From NCBI GenBank assembly GCA_964472315.1, contig CAYYJS010000038.1, positions 1-31,771 on the forward strand: a stretch of DNA of 31,771 nucleotides, read 5' to 3'. The stretch comes from CAYYJS01 sp964472315 (GTDB lineage: Bacteria; Verrucomicrobiota; Kiritimatiellia; UBA8416). A program made the translations under genes and the position numbers. A model generated the notes under the pieces. That model did not search any database and was not told where the DNA came from. It saw nothing but the letters and a program-made list of their open reading frames with translations. Below are positions 12,756 through 20,295 of the stretch, in pieces. Every line of letters starts with the position of its first letter. Position 1 is the stretch's first letter.

Positions 12756-14501
12756 ATGCGTGCGAACGGCAGATTGCGCGACATCCTGCCCCTTCTCGGG
12801 CCGTACCGGATGCGGTTGTTCGGCCTGCTGGCGCTCACGATGGCGTTGTCCGTGCTGTCCATGCTGCCGCCGCTGGTCACGCGCGGCATCGTCGACCATG
12901 TGGTGATCGGGCGAGACCGCGCGCTGTTGTTCGGACTCGGCTTCCTGATGCTTGGTTTGCCGGTCGTCAACGCCGCCTGCGGCTACCTGCAGACGCTTGG
13001 CATCGCCTACGTCGGCCAGCATTTCGTCTTCGACCTGCGGGACCGGCTGTACAGGCATCTGCTCAGCCTGTCGATGCGGTTCTTCGGCCGCAACGGCGTC
13101 GGCATGCTGGTCAACCGGCTGATGGGCGACAGCGGCACCGTGCAGAACATGCTGACCGCCCAGACCATCGGCATCGTGTCCGATCTCGTCTGCTCCGCGT
13201 TCGCCATCACGGTCGTCTTCGCGCTCAACTGGCGCATGGCCATGCTGATCGCCGGCATCATCGTGGTGTTCGTCATCAACTTCCGCGTGAACATCGCGGA
13301 CATCCGGCGCGCCAACCGGGGTTACCGCGCGTCCATGGATCGCCTGTCGTCCGGCGTCAGCAACCGTCTCAACACGACGCTGGCCATCAAGACGCACGGC
13401 ACCGAATGGCGCGAGCACGGCATCTTCCGGGGGCAGTCCGACGAGAGTCTGGACCTCGTCCGCGGCATGGACGACGCGAACATCCGGTTCATGTCGAACA
13501 CCAACCTGCTGTCCGAAGGCGGGCGCGCGACGATCTACTTTCTCGGGTGCGCCATGGTGCTCGCCGGCCGGAGCACGTATGGCGACGTCGTCGCCTTCAC
13601 GGCCTACGCCATGCAGTTGCTGGGGCCGGCCGTGCGGTTCTCGCAGCTCGCCCGGCAGGTGCAGGATGTCGGGGTGGCGTCCGACCGGCTGTTCGAGATC
13701 TTCGACGACCAGCCCGAAGTCCGGGACCGTCCGGATGCCCTCGACGTCGGCCGGCTGACGGGGCGGGTCGAGTTCGACCACGTCCACTTCCAGTATGAAG
13801 CCGGGAAGCCCGTGATCCGCGATTTCCATGTGCGCGTGCCGGCCGGCGGGACCGTGGCGTTGATCGGGCCGACCGGCTGCGGCAAGTCGACCATCCTGTC
13901 GCTGCTGCTGCGGTTCTACGATGTCGGCAAGGGCAGCCTGAAGCTGGACGGCATCGACGTGCGCGACATCCGGCTCGATTCGCTGCGCCGGCAGTTCGGC
14001 ATCGTGCTCCAGGACCCGCTGCTGTTCACGGCCACGGTCGCCGAGAACATCCGCTACGGACGGGCCGCCGCGACGCAGGCGGACATCGAGGCGGCGGCGC
14101 GCGTGGCGGAGATTCACGACTTCATCCTGACGTTGCCGGACGGCTACCGGACGCTGGTGGGCAGCGAGGGCGCGCAGCTCTCGGTCGGCCAGAAACAGCG
14201 GCTCACCATCGCGCGCGCCGTCGCCGCCGATCCCGCGATCCTCATCATGGACGAGGCCACCAGCGCGCTCGACAGCGAGTCCGAACGCGCCATCCAGACG
14301 GCCATGGAGCGCGTGCTCAAGGGGCGCACGGCTTTTATCGTGGCGCACCGCCTGAGCACCATCCGGAATGCCGACGCGATCCTGCTGATCGAGGATGGGC
14401 GGATCGCCGAACAGGGCGACCACGAGGCCCTGATGCGGTTGGACGGGGCGTACGCCGAACTCTACCGCAAGCATATGGGGAAGGGGAGCATCGTTCCGTG
14501 A
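12756..14501 (+). CDS. ABC exporter half-transporter with canonical ATP site (subunit 1)
   Basis: 581 residues from ATG 12756; an in-frame GTG at 12744 overlaps the adaptor stop and would add four residues. Residues about 15-300 are a six-helix exporter membrane domain. The nucleotide-binding domain has Walker A GPTGCGKST (371-379), Q-loop VLQDPLLF, signature LSVGQ (475-479), Walker B ILIMDEATSALD with Asp499 and catalytic Glu500, and switch His531 in VAHRLS. The second signature residue Gly is Val. Walker B and the His are intact, so this subunit supplies the working Walker site. In heterodimeric exporters the odd signature would face the partner's altered Walker site, which fits the next gene. 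No C39 peptidase domain is present. Confidence 0.92.
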   Translation: MRANGRLRDILPLLGPYRMRLFGLLALTMALSVLSMLPPLVTRGIVDHVVIGRDRALLFGLGFLMLGLPVVNAACGYLQTLGIAYVGQHFVFDLRDRLYRHLLSLSMRFFGRNGVGMLVNRLMGDSGTVQNMLTAQTIGIVSDLVCSAFAITVVFALNWRMAMLIAGIIVVFVINFRVNIADIRRANRGYRASMDRLSSGVSNRLNTTLAIKTHGTEWREHGIFRGQSDESLDLVRGMDDANIRFMSNTNLLSEGGRATIYFLGCAMVLAGRSTYGDVVAFTAYAMQLLGPAVRFSQLARQVQDVGVASDRLFEIFDDQPEVRDRPDALDVGRLTGRVEFDHVHFQYEAGKPVIRDFHVRVPAGGTVALIGPTGCGKSTILSLLLRFYDVGKGSLKLDGIDVRDIRLDSLRRQFGIVLQDPLLFTATVAENIRYGRAAATQADIEAAARVAEIHDFILTLPDGYRTLVGSEGAQLSVGQKQRLTIARAVAADPAILIMDEATSALDSESERAIQTAMERVLKGRTAFIVAHRLSTIRNADAILLIEDGRIAEQGDHEALMRLDGAYAELYRKHMGKGSIVP

Positions 14502-16465
14502 GGACGCATCACCGCAACATGGCGTTCCGGCCCCGGCCGCGCCGTCTGGACCGCGAGGTCGGCAGCCCCGCGCTGCTCCTGCGCGCGTTCCGGCTCTACG
14601 TGTGGCCGCACCGCTGGGCGGTGCTGTTCTGCGCGGCGCTGCTCAGTCTCGGCGCCTGCGCCCCGTATCTCATGGCGTTCTACGGCAGGATCGTGCTCGA
14701 TCGCATCCTCGTGATCAGCCCGGCCGCGGATGCCGCGCCGGCCGCGGACGCGCATGCCGCGTCGTCCCCGGCCATGTCGCGCGATCGGCACGTGCCCGGC
14801 GACGCGCCCGAACGCGCGGGCAGCGGCCGGCGGTTCGAGCCGGGCGCGACCGAGACCCTGCGGGCGCCGGGCGCCGGGCGCAGTCTCTTCCTGCTGTTCC
14901 TGGCGTATTTCGGGACCATTGTGACGCTCAACCTGCTGTCACGGCTTCTGCAACGCACGCGGGTGCGGGTCGGCCAGCGCATCACCGCCAGCCTGCGCGA
15001 GGACATGCACGACAAGGTGATGCGGTTGTCGCTGGCCTACCACAAGGCGCATTCGCCGGGCCGCCTGCTGGCGCGCATCCTGTCGGACGTGGGCGTGGTT
15101 CAAGACCAGATGATCTCCACTATCCTCGATGTGACGAGCAACGTGGTCATGCTCATCGTGGGGTTGGCGATTCTGCTGGCGGTGGAGTGGCGCATGGCGG
15201 CGATCGCGCTGGCGGTGATGCCGCTGTACGTGTTCCTGCGCCTGCGGGCACGCACGACGCTGCGCGAGATCAACCGCGAGCTGCGGCACACGAATTCCTG
15301 CATGTTCGGTCTCGTGTCGCAGAAGCTCGACGGGATCCGGGCGATCCAGGCCTATCACCGCGAGGGTCACGAGCGGCTGAACTTCCACAGGCTCTCCGCG
15401 TGTCTGCTGCGCGATTCGATCGACCAACAGGTAATCGGCGCCGGGCTGGGGCGTTCCGCCGGGATCATCAGCAGTCTGGGCACCGGCGGCATCTTCCTCT
15501 ACGGCGTGCACCGCGTACTCGACGGGTACATGAGTTTCGGGCAGATGATGTTCGCGTACGGCGCGGCCGTGAACCTCTTCGCCCCGGTGCTGACGCTCAG
15601 CCAGATCAGCATCACCGTCACGAAGCTGCTCGTCACGCTGCAGCGTCTCGTCCGGGTGCTGGACGAGCCCGTGGAGATCGTGGATGCGCCCGACGCGGTC
15701 GACTTCCCGGCGCCGTTGCGGAAGGGCATCACGCTGCAGCACGTGCATTTCCGGTACGCGGAGACCAGCTCCGTCGTGCTGGAGGACATCCTGATGCGTG
15801 TGCATGCCGGGACATGGCTGTGCGTCATGGGCGCCAGCGGCAGCGGGAAGACCACGCTGCTGTATCTGCTCAGCCGGATGTACGAGCCGCAAGGCGGCGA
15901 GATCGCGGTCGACGATGTGCCGCTCGCGAAGATCCGCATGAACTCGTTGCGCAGCCGCGTCGCGCTGGTGCCGCAGGAGCCTCAGATCTTCAGCGGCACC
16001 GTGCGGGAGAACATTTGCTACGGCTTCCCGGACGCGCAGCCGTCCCAGATCATGGCCGCCGCGAAGGCCGCCGAGCTGCACGAGTTCATCATGGCGCTGC
16101 CCGTCAGGTACGAGACGATCCTGGGCGAACGGGGGACGACGCTTTCCGGAGGGCAGCGCCAGCGCTTGTCGCTGGCGCGCGCGCTGCTGGCCGACCCCGA
16201 CCTCCTGCTGCTGGACGATTGCACGTCCGCGCTGGATGCCGAGACCGAGCAGAAGATTCAGGACACGCTGATGCGCGTGTTGCGGGGGCGGACGGCGGTC
16301 ATCGTCTCGCAACGCGTTTCCATGGCGCGACGCTGCCACCGCATCTGCGTTCTCGGCGACGGGCTGATCGGCGAATACGGCACGCACGACGAACTCGTCA
16401 AACAGCGCGGCTTCTATGCCCGCCTCGTCGCCCGTCAGACGGCCGAACCCGGCGGCCGGGGATAG
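14498..16465 (+). CDS. ABC exporter half-transporter with degenerate ATP site (subunit 2)
   Basis: 655 residues from GTG 14498, overlapping the previous stop as GTGA. The membrane domain has an unusual Ala/Pro/Arg-rich insert of about 60 residues (roughly 75-130) between the first two helices, expected on the periplasmic side. The nucleotide-binding domain has Walker A GASGSGKTT (445-453), Q-loop LVPQEPQIF, signature LSGGQ (549-553), Walker B LLLLDDCTSALD with Asp574 in place of the catalytic Glu, and Gln605 in place of the switch His (VSQRVS). Asp and Gln at these two places are known in the degenerate half of heterodimeric exporters such as TM287/288. It should pair with subunit 1. Cargo unknown. 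Confidence 0.92.
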   Translation: MRTHHRNMAFRPRPRRLDREVGSPALLLRAFRLYVWPHRWAVLFCAALLSLGACAPYLMAFYGRIVLDRILVISPAADAAPAADAHAASSPAMSRDRHVPGDAPERAGSGRRFEPGATETLRAPGAGRSLFLLFLAYFGTIVTLNLLSRLLQRTRVRVGQRITASLREDMHDKVMRLSLAYHKAHSPGRLLARILSDVGVVQDQMISTILDVTSNVVMLIVGLAILLAVEWRMAAIALAVMPLYVFLRLRARTTLREINRELRHTNSCMFGLVSQKLDGIRAIQAYHREGHERLNFHRLSACLLRDSIDQQVIGAGLGRSAGIISSLGTGGIFLYGVHRVLDGYMSFGQMMFAYGAAVNLFAPVLTLSQISITVTKLLVTLQRLVRVLDEPVEIVDAPDAVDFPAPLRKGITLQHVHFRYAETSSVVLEDILMRVHAGTWLCVMGASGSGKTTLLYLLSRMYEPQGGEIAVDDVPLAKIRMNSLRSRVALVPQEPQIFSGTVRENICYGFPDAQPSQIMAAAKAAELHEFIMALPVRYETILGERGTTLSGGQRQRLSLARALLADPDLLLLDDCTSALDAETEQKIQDTLMRVLRGRTAVIVSQRVSMARRCHRICVLGDGLIGEYGTHDELVKQRGFYARLVARQTAEPGGRG

Positions 16466-16588
16466 CGTTCACGGCTGAAGCGCGAGCCACGAACGGGGTG
16501 GTTTGGACTTGTGACGTGTTACGATTTGGTGGTACATATTACGACACGAATCACCCCTGATGCGGCACACGAGCGGGAGGCGCCCTCG
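16466..16588 (+). promoter_or_regulatory. Gap between exporter operon and cobalt/nickel importer
   Basis: 123 bp containing a short AT-rich stretch (TTACGATTTGGTGGTACATA, then TTACGACACG) with TTACGA repeated 20 bp apart, possibly a promoter or metal-regulator site. The space is too short for a full cobalamin riboswitch and no B12 box is visible. GGGAGG lies at 16575-16580 as the ribosome site of cbiM. Confidence 0.3.
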
Positions 16589-17668
16589 ATGCACATGGCG
16601 GATGCCCTGATTTCACCGGCGGTGGGCGGAACGATGCTGGCGTTCGCCGGCGGTCTGATGGCCGTCTGCGCGCGCGGCGTGAAGCGGGCCTTGAGGGACG
16701 ACCGGGTTCCCCTGATGGGCGTCCTGGGCGCGTTCGTCTTTGCCGCGCAGATGATCAACTTCTCGATCCCGGGCACCGGATCGAGCGGACACCTGGGCGG
16801 CGGCTTGCTGCTGGCCATTCTACTCGGGCCCCAGGCGGCGTTTCTGACGATCGCCTCGGTGCTGACCGTGCAGGCGTTCTTCTTCGCGGACGGCGGCTTG
16901 CTGGCGCTGGGCTGCAACATGGTCAACATGGGATTCCTTCCGACGTTTGTCGCCTATCCGCTGGTCTACCGCCCCCTGGCCGGCGCGGGAGGGTTGACGG
17001 GGCGGACCTGGCCGGCGGCGTTGGCGGCCGCCGTCGTGGCGCTGCAGTTGGGCGCGTTCGGCGTCGTCCTGCAAACCCGGCTGTCCGGCGTGTCCGAACT
17101 GCCGTTCGGGGCGTTCGCACTCATGATGCTGCCGATCCACGCGGCCATCGGCGTCGTCGAGGGGTTGGCCACGGCGGCGGTTGTGGCCTTCGTCGCCGCG
17201 GCGCGGCCGGAGGTCCTCCAGTCGGCGCCGGCGTCCGGCGCGGCGCCCGCGTGGCGGCGCGTGCTGGTCGGTCTCGCGGTCGCGGCCGCGATCCTCGGCG
17301 GCGTGGCAAGCTGGTTCGCGTCGGCGCATCCGGATGGCCTGGAATGGGCCATCGAGCGTGTGGCGGGAGCGGACGGCGTGGGCGGGCCGATGACCGCGGC
17401 GCACCGGCGTTCGGACGCGTTGCGGGAGCGCACGGCGTTCCTTCCGGATTACGGATTCGCGGCGTCCGGGACGACGGGTGCGCCGGCCGCCGCGTCCGCG
17501 GTTGAGGCGGTTGCCGAAGCGTGGCCGGCCGTGGACGTGGGCACGTCGGTCGCGGGGCTCGTCGGGGGACTGCTGACGCTGGCCGTTGTCTGCCTGGTCG
17601 GGTTCGGGCTCCGGGCCTGCCGTCGCGGGCCGGCGGGCGGGACGCGGGCGGGGCGGGGGATAACCTGA
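16589..17668 (+). CDS. cbiM: Cobalt/nickel ECF transporter substrate-binding subunit CbiM fused to a CbiN-like PDGLE domain
   Basis: 359 residues from ATG 16589, chosen because GGGAGG is eight bases upstream and the protein must start MHMADALISP. That N-terminal Met-His stretch forms part of the metal site. The conserved SIPGTGSSGHLGG (His68) supplies another ligand region. Hydrophobic helices fill residues 10-205. A second membrane part starts at about 225, with HPDGLEWAIERVAG at 247-260 and one more helix near the C-terminus; this is the PDGLE/CbiN-like part, normally a separate small protein. CbiM with CbiQ and the ATPase CbiO imports Co2+ or Ni2+. Which metal cannot be told from sequence. 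Confidence 0.92.
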   Translation: MHMADALISPAVGGTMLAFAGGLMAVCARGVKRALRDDRVPLMGVLGAFVFAAQMINFSIPGTGSSGHLGGGLLLAILLGPQAAFLTIASVLTVQAFFFADGGLLALGCNMVNMGFLPTFVAYPLVYRPLAGAGGLTGRTWPAALAAAVVALQLGAFGVVLQTRLSGVSELPFGAFALMMLPIHAAIGVVEGLATAAVVAFVAAARPEVLQSAPASGAAPAWRRVLVGLAVAAAILGGVASWFASAHPDGLEWAIERVAGADGVGGPMTAAHRRSDALRERTAFLPDYGFAASGTTGAPAAASAVEAVAEAWPAVDVGTSVAGLVGGLLTLAVVCLVGFGLRACRRGPAGGTRAGRGIT

Positions 17669-17683
17669 GGAGCGGTGCCGACG

Positions 17684-18481
17684 ATGGACTGGTTCGAACT
17701 CGGACGGATGGACGAATGGGGGCGGATGGACACGCCCGCGCATCGTCTCGACGCGCGCGCGAAGGCCCTCGTCACGCTCGCGTTCGTGGTCGTTGTGATG
17801 TCGTTTCCGCGCCATGCGGTTTCCGCGCTCACGCCGTTCCTGCTGTACCCGGTGGCGCTCATCGCGCTCGGCCGCATCCCGGCGCGCCGCCTCGCCTGGC
17901 GAATCCTTATGGTCGCACCGTTCGCGCTGGTCGTCGCCATCTTCAATCCGTTCATGGACCGGGAACCGATGGCCACCCTCGGACCGTACGTCGTCACGGG
18001 CGGGTGGATCTCGTTCGCGTCGATCATGCTGCGGTTCGTCCTGACGGTTGGCGCGGCGCTGGCGCTCGTGGCCTGCACCGGCATGTACCGTCTCGGGGCG
18101 GGACTGGAGCAACTGGGTGTTCCCCGCGTGTTCGTCGTGCAACTGCTGTTCCTGTACCGCTACCTGTTTGTCATCGCCGAACAGGCGGGCACGATGATGC
18201 GCGCGGTCCGACTGCGATCCGACGGCGACCGGCCGCTGCCGCCGCGTGTGTATGGCGCGCTGATCGGCAGCCTGCTGCTGCGTGCCATGGATCGGGCGGA
18301 TCGGGTGTACCGCGCCATGGTGGCGCGCGGGTTTGACGGCCAGGTGCGCGTGCTGCACCGGTCGCGGCCGCGCTGGTCGGACCTCGCCTTCGTCTGCGGC
18401 GCGCTGGCCTTCTTCGCCGCGGCGCGTCTGTGGAACCTGCCGGTCGCGCTGGGCCGTCTGCTCGCGGGAGCGTTGTCATGA
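17684..18481 (+). CDS. cbiQ: Energy-coupling transmembrane protein CbiQ
   Basis: 265 residues from ATG 17684 (AGGAG 11 bases upstream; an in-frame GTG at 17675 is too close to it). The N-terminus has the HRLDARAKALVTLAF motif that opens CbiQ/EcfT proteins. Several membrane helices follow, then the coupling region with MMRAVRLRSDGDRPLPPRVY and RAMVARGFDG, the second Ala-Arg-Gly motif that contacts the ATPase. This is the subunit linking CbiO to CbiM. It lies 15 bp after cbiM, and its stop overlaps the cbiO start (ATGA). Confidence 0.92.
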   Translation: MDWFELGRMDEWGRMDTPAHRLDARAKALVTLAFVVVVMSFPRHAVSALTPFLLYPVALIALGRIPARRLAWRILMVAPFALVVAIFNPFMDREPMATLGPYVVTGGWISFASIMLRFVLTVGAALALVACTGMYRLGAGLEQLGVPRVFVVQLLFLYRYLFVIAEQAGTMMRAVRLRSDGDRPLPPRVYGALIGSLLLRAMDRADRVYRAMVARGFDGQVRVLHRSRPRWSDLAFVCGALAFFAAARLWNLPVALGRLLAGALS

Positions 18482-19221
18482 GTCACCACCTGGTCGAAGT
18501 CCGCGCCCTGTGCTTCACGTACCCCGACGGCACGCCGGCCCTGCGCGGGGTGTCGTTTCGCATTGCGCACGGCGAAGCGGTGGCCCTCGTCGGCGCCAAC
18601 GGCGCCGGCAAATCGACGCTCCTGCAGCATCTGAACGGCTACCTGACGGCCACGCGGGGCGACGTTCGCATCGGCGATACGCGTATCGTGCGCGAGACCG
18701 CCGCGCTGGCGCGCCGGGCGGTCGGCATGGTATTCCAGGATCCGGACGACCAACTGTTCATGCCGACCGTGGCCGAGGACGTCGCCTTCGGCCCGCTCAA
18801 CGCCGGACTGCCTCCGGCGCAGGTCGAGGAGCGCGTGGCGGAGGCCTTGCGGCGCGTCGGCATGACGCACGTGCGCGAGCGTCCGCCGTATCGGCTCTCC
18901 GCGGGCGAGAAGCGGGCCGTGGCCATCGCCGCCGTGCTGGCGATGTCGCCCGATATCCTGGTCATGGACGAACCCTCCTCCAACCTCGATCCGCGCGCGC
19001 GCCGTCGGCTGATCGAACTGTTGCGGTCGTTCGAGCACACCCGGATCGTCGCCACGCACGACCTGGAACTCGTCGTACAGGTCTGCACGCGCGTGGTCGT
19101 TCTGGACGACGGCAGAGTCGTGGCGGACGGCCCCACGCGGGATATCCTCGACGATGAACCGCTGATGCTGGCGCACGGTCTCGAATGCCCCCACATCCTC
19201 CGGCACGCGCATCCGCACTAA
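18478..19221 (+). CDS. cbiO: Cobalt/nickel ECF transporter ATPase CbiO
   Basis: 247 residues from ATG 18478, with GGGAG seven bases upstream. All ABC motifs are present: Walker A GANGAGKST (39-47), Q-loop VFQDPDDQLF (86-94), signature LSAGEK (140-145), Walker B ILVMDEPSSNLD (Asp164, Glu165) and switch His194 in ATHD. The DPDDQLF Q-helix and LSAGEKRAVAIAAVLAMSPD are characteristic of ECF ATPases. The last residues, HILRHAHPH, are His-rich and could bind the transported metal. It ends the importer operon. A GC-rich inverted repeat (GGCGG/CCGCC) follows the stop but has no T run. Confidence 0.92.
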   Translation: MSHHLVEVRALCFTYPDGTPALRGVSFRIAHGEAVALVGANGAGKSTLLQHLNGYLTATRGDVRIGDTRIVRETAALARRAVGMVFQDPDDQLFMPTVAEDVAFGPLNAGLPPAQVEERVAEALRRVGMTHVRERPPYRLSAGEKRAVAIAAVLAMSPDILVMDEPSSNLDPRARRRLIELLRSFEHTRIVATHDLELVVQVCTRVVVLDDGRVVADGPTRDILDDEPLMLAHGLECPHILRHAHPH

Positions 19222-19246
19222 GCGCCGGCGGCGCGTCCGCCGCGGT

Positions 19247-19381
19247 TCAGGTCAGGAAGTCGAGTCGGCGCAACCTGGCGGCGGCGGCGGCGGGCCATTG
19301 GGCGGCGTCGATGTCGGGTTTGCCCAGGCCGAAGCCGTGCCCGCCCAGCGCGTAGAGCCGCAACACGGGCGAAGCGTGCAT
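19247..19381 (-). pseudogene. C-terminal fragment of an alpha/beta-hydrolase (esterase)
   Basis: The frame from HASPVLRLYALGGHGFGLG to LRRLDFLT looks like the tail of a dienelactone/acetylxylan-type esterase: GGHGFGLG carries the catalytic His, and QWPAAAAARLRRLDFL is the usual final helix. The nucleophile and acid regions are absent. The upstream sequence belongs to another gene in a different frame, so this is a remnant. Family recalled from motif shape, not searched. Confidence 0.55.
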
Positions 19382-19416
19382 CGGTGATGGCCTTTGGTGG
19401 TTGGTGTGGTGGTTTT

Positions 19417-19812
19417 TGCCGGAAGGAGGTAGCCGCGTTCGACGGCCTCGTGGATCAGGGACGCGGCGTAGCCGCCGAGAATAAACGAGCCGCTCGCGAT
19501 GGCGCGGTTTTTCGCCAGCACCTGGTCGGCGGTCACGCCGTGCTCGCGCCAGGCGCGCCCCTGCGTGAGGTAGTTGTGCATGAGCGGCTGCAGGCGGTCC
19601 AAGGCGCAGGCGAACGTGGCCTCCGGCGTTTCGCGGGCCTCGAACTCGTCCCATAGCGCCCGCAGCGTCACGGCCATCACGGCGAGATGCCAGGAATGTT
19701 CGGCATCGTTCTCGAAACGCTTCCCGTCCAGCAGATACGTCTGGCGATAGATCTGTTTGACCTTGTCGATCTCGTGGATGAAGGCCAGCCGTTGCTGCAA
19801 GTCGTTACGCAT
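19417..19812 (-). pseudogene. HD-domain hydrolase with in-frame internal deletion
   Basis: From ATG 19812 (GGGAAG upstream) the frame reads MRNDLQQRLAFIHEIDKVKQ, then RQTYLLDGKRFENDAEHSWH, the start of the HD-family hydrolases related to 5'-nucleotidases. After HLAVMAVTL it jumps directly to RALWDEFEARETPE and continues to the normal end near GYLLPA. The missing stretch, about 55-60 residues, is where the catalytic His-Asp pair and following loop belong. The frame is kept across the junction (about 19662-19665). It then runs past the expected end into esterase remnant sequence, with a stop only at 19252. Catalysis is very unlikely. Confidence 0.7.
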
Positions 19813-19829
19813 GGTGTCGCTTCCCGGGT

Positions 19830-20049
19830 TGTCGCGCGTCAGGCGCCGGCGATACGGGGCATCGGCGGCGGCCAGGGCGGCTCCGTGCAGGTAGCCGGTG
19901 AACGTCAGGCCGGGAACATCCCCGTATGCCCCGCGCAGACGCGCCAGGTCGGGTCCGTCGCCGACAACGGCCAACTCGACCGACTGCCCTTGTGCGACCA
20001 GCATGCGGAAAGCCTGCAGCAGCACATCGATGTTCTTCCGCGGGTTGAT
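19830..20049 (-). pseudogene. Glycosyltransferase group 1 (GT4) internal fragment
   Basis: Reads INPRKNIDVLLQAFRMLVAQ, then VELAVVGDGPDLARLR and VPGLTFTGYL, the nucleotide-sugar-binding half of GT4 enzymes. It stops before the conserved ExxGxxxxE motif, and its 5' side is replaced by sequence from an opposite-strand gene. Truncated at both ends. Confidence 0.65.
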
Positions 20050-20215
20050 GCGCCGGCTGTTTCTGCGGCGCCAGCGCGGGTGCCGCTTTCTCGATAGCGT
20101 CCTGACGTTGCGACTGCTCAGCCTGCTGTACCCGCTCCTGTCGCCATGGCGGCACCGCCTGCTGCCGAAGTTCGCCCGCAAGCAGGCGATGGGCATCGAT
20201 ACGCTGTTTCGCTGA
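20048..20215 (+). pseudogene. C-terminal fragment of an unidentified plus-strand gene
   Basis: The frame GCRFLDSVLTLRLLSLLYPL to KQAMGIDTLFR ends in TGA and has the look of a real, basic, membrane-proximal C-terminus. Upstream it runs into the antisense of the glycosyltransferase fragment, so the body of the gene is gone. Family not identified; a polysaccharide-related enzyme is only a guess from the neighbour. Confidence 0.4.
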
Positions 20216-20295
20216 GCGCGGGCGCGCGGATACGCCTTCAGCCGGGCGGTTGGTACAACTGGTCGTACCATACCCCCCGAATCCGCCAAGTCGGG

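Noticed and set aside
12639..16387. Long minus-strand frames opposite the ABC exporter genes
   Set aside because: The plus-strand frames carry complete ABC motifs with coupled starts; the antisense frames are low-complexity His/Gln/Asp-rich shadows.
16466..16588. Cobalamin riboswitch upstream of cbiM
   Set aside because: The gap is too short and no B12-box-like sequence is visible.
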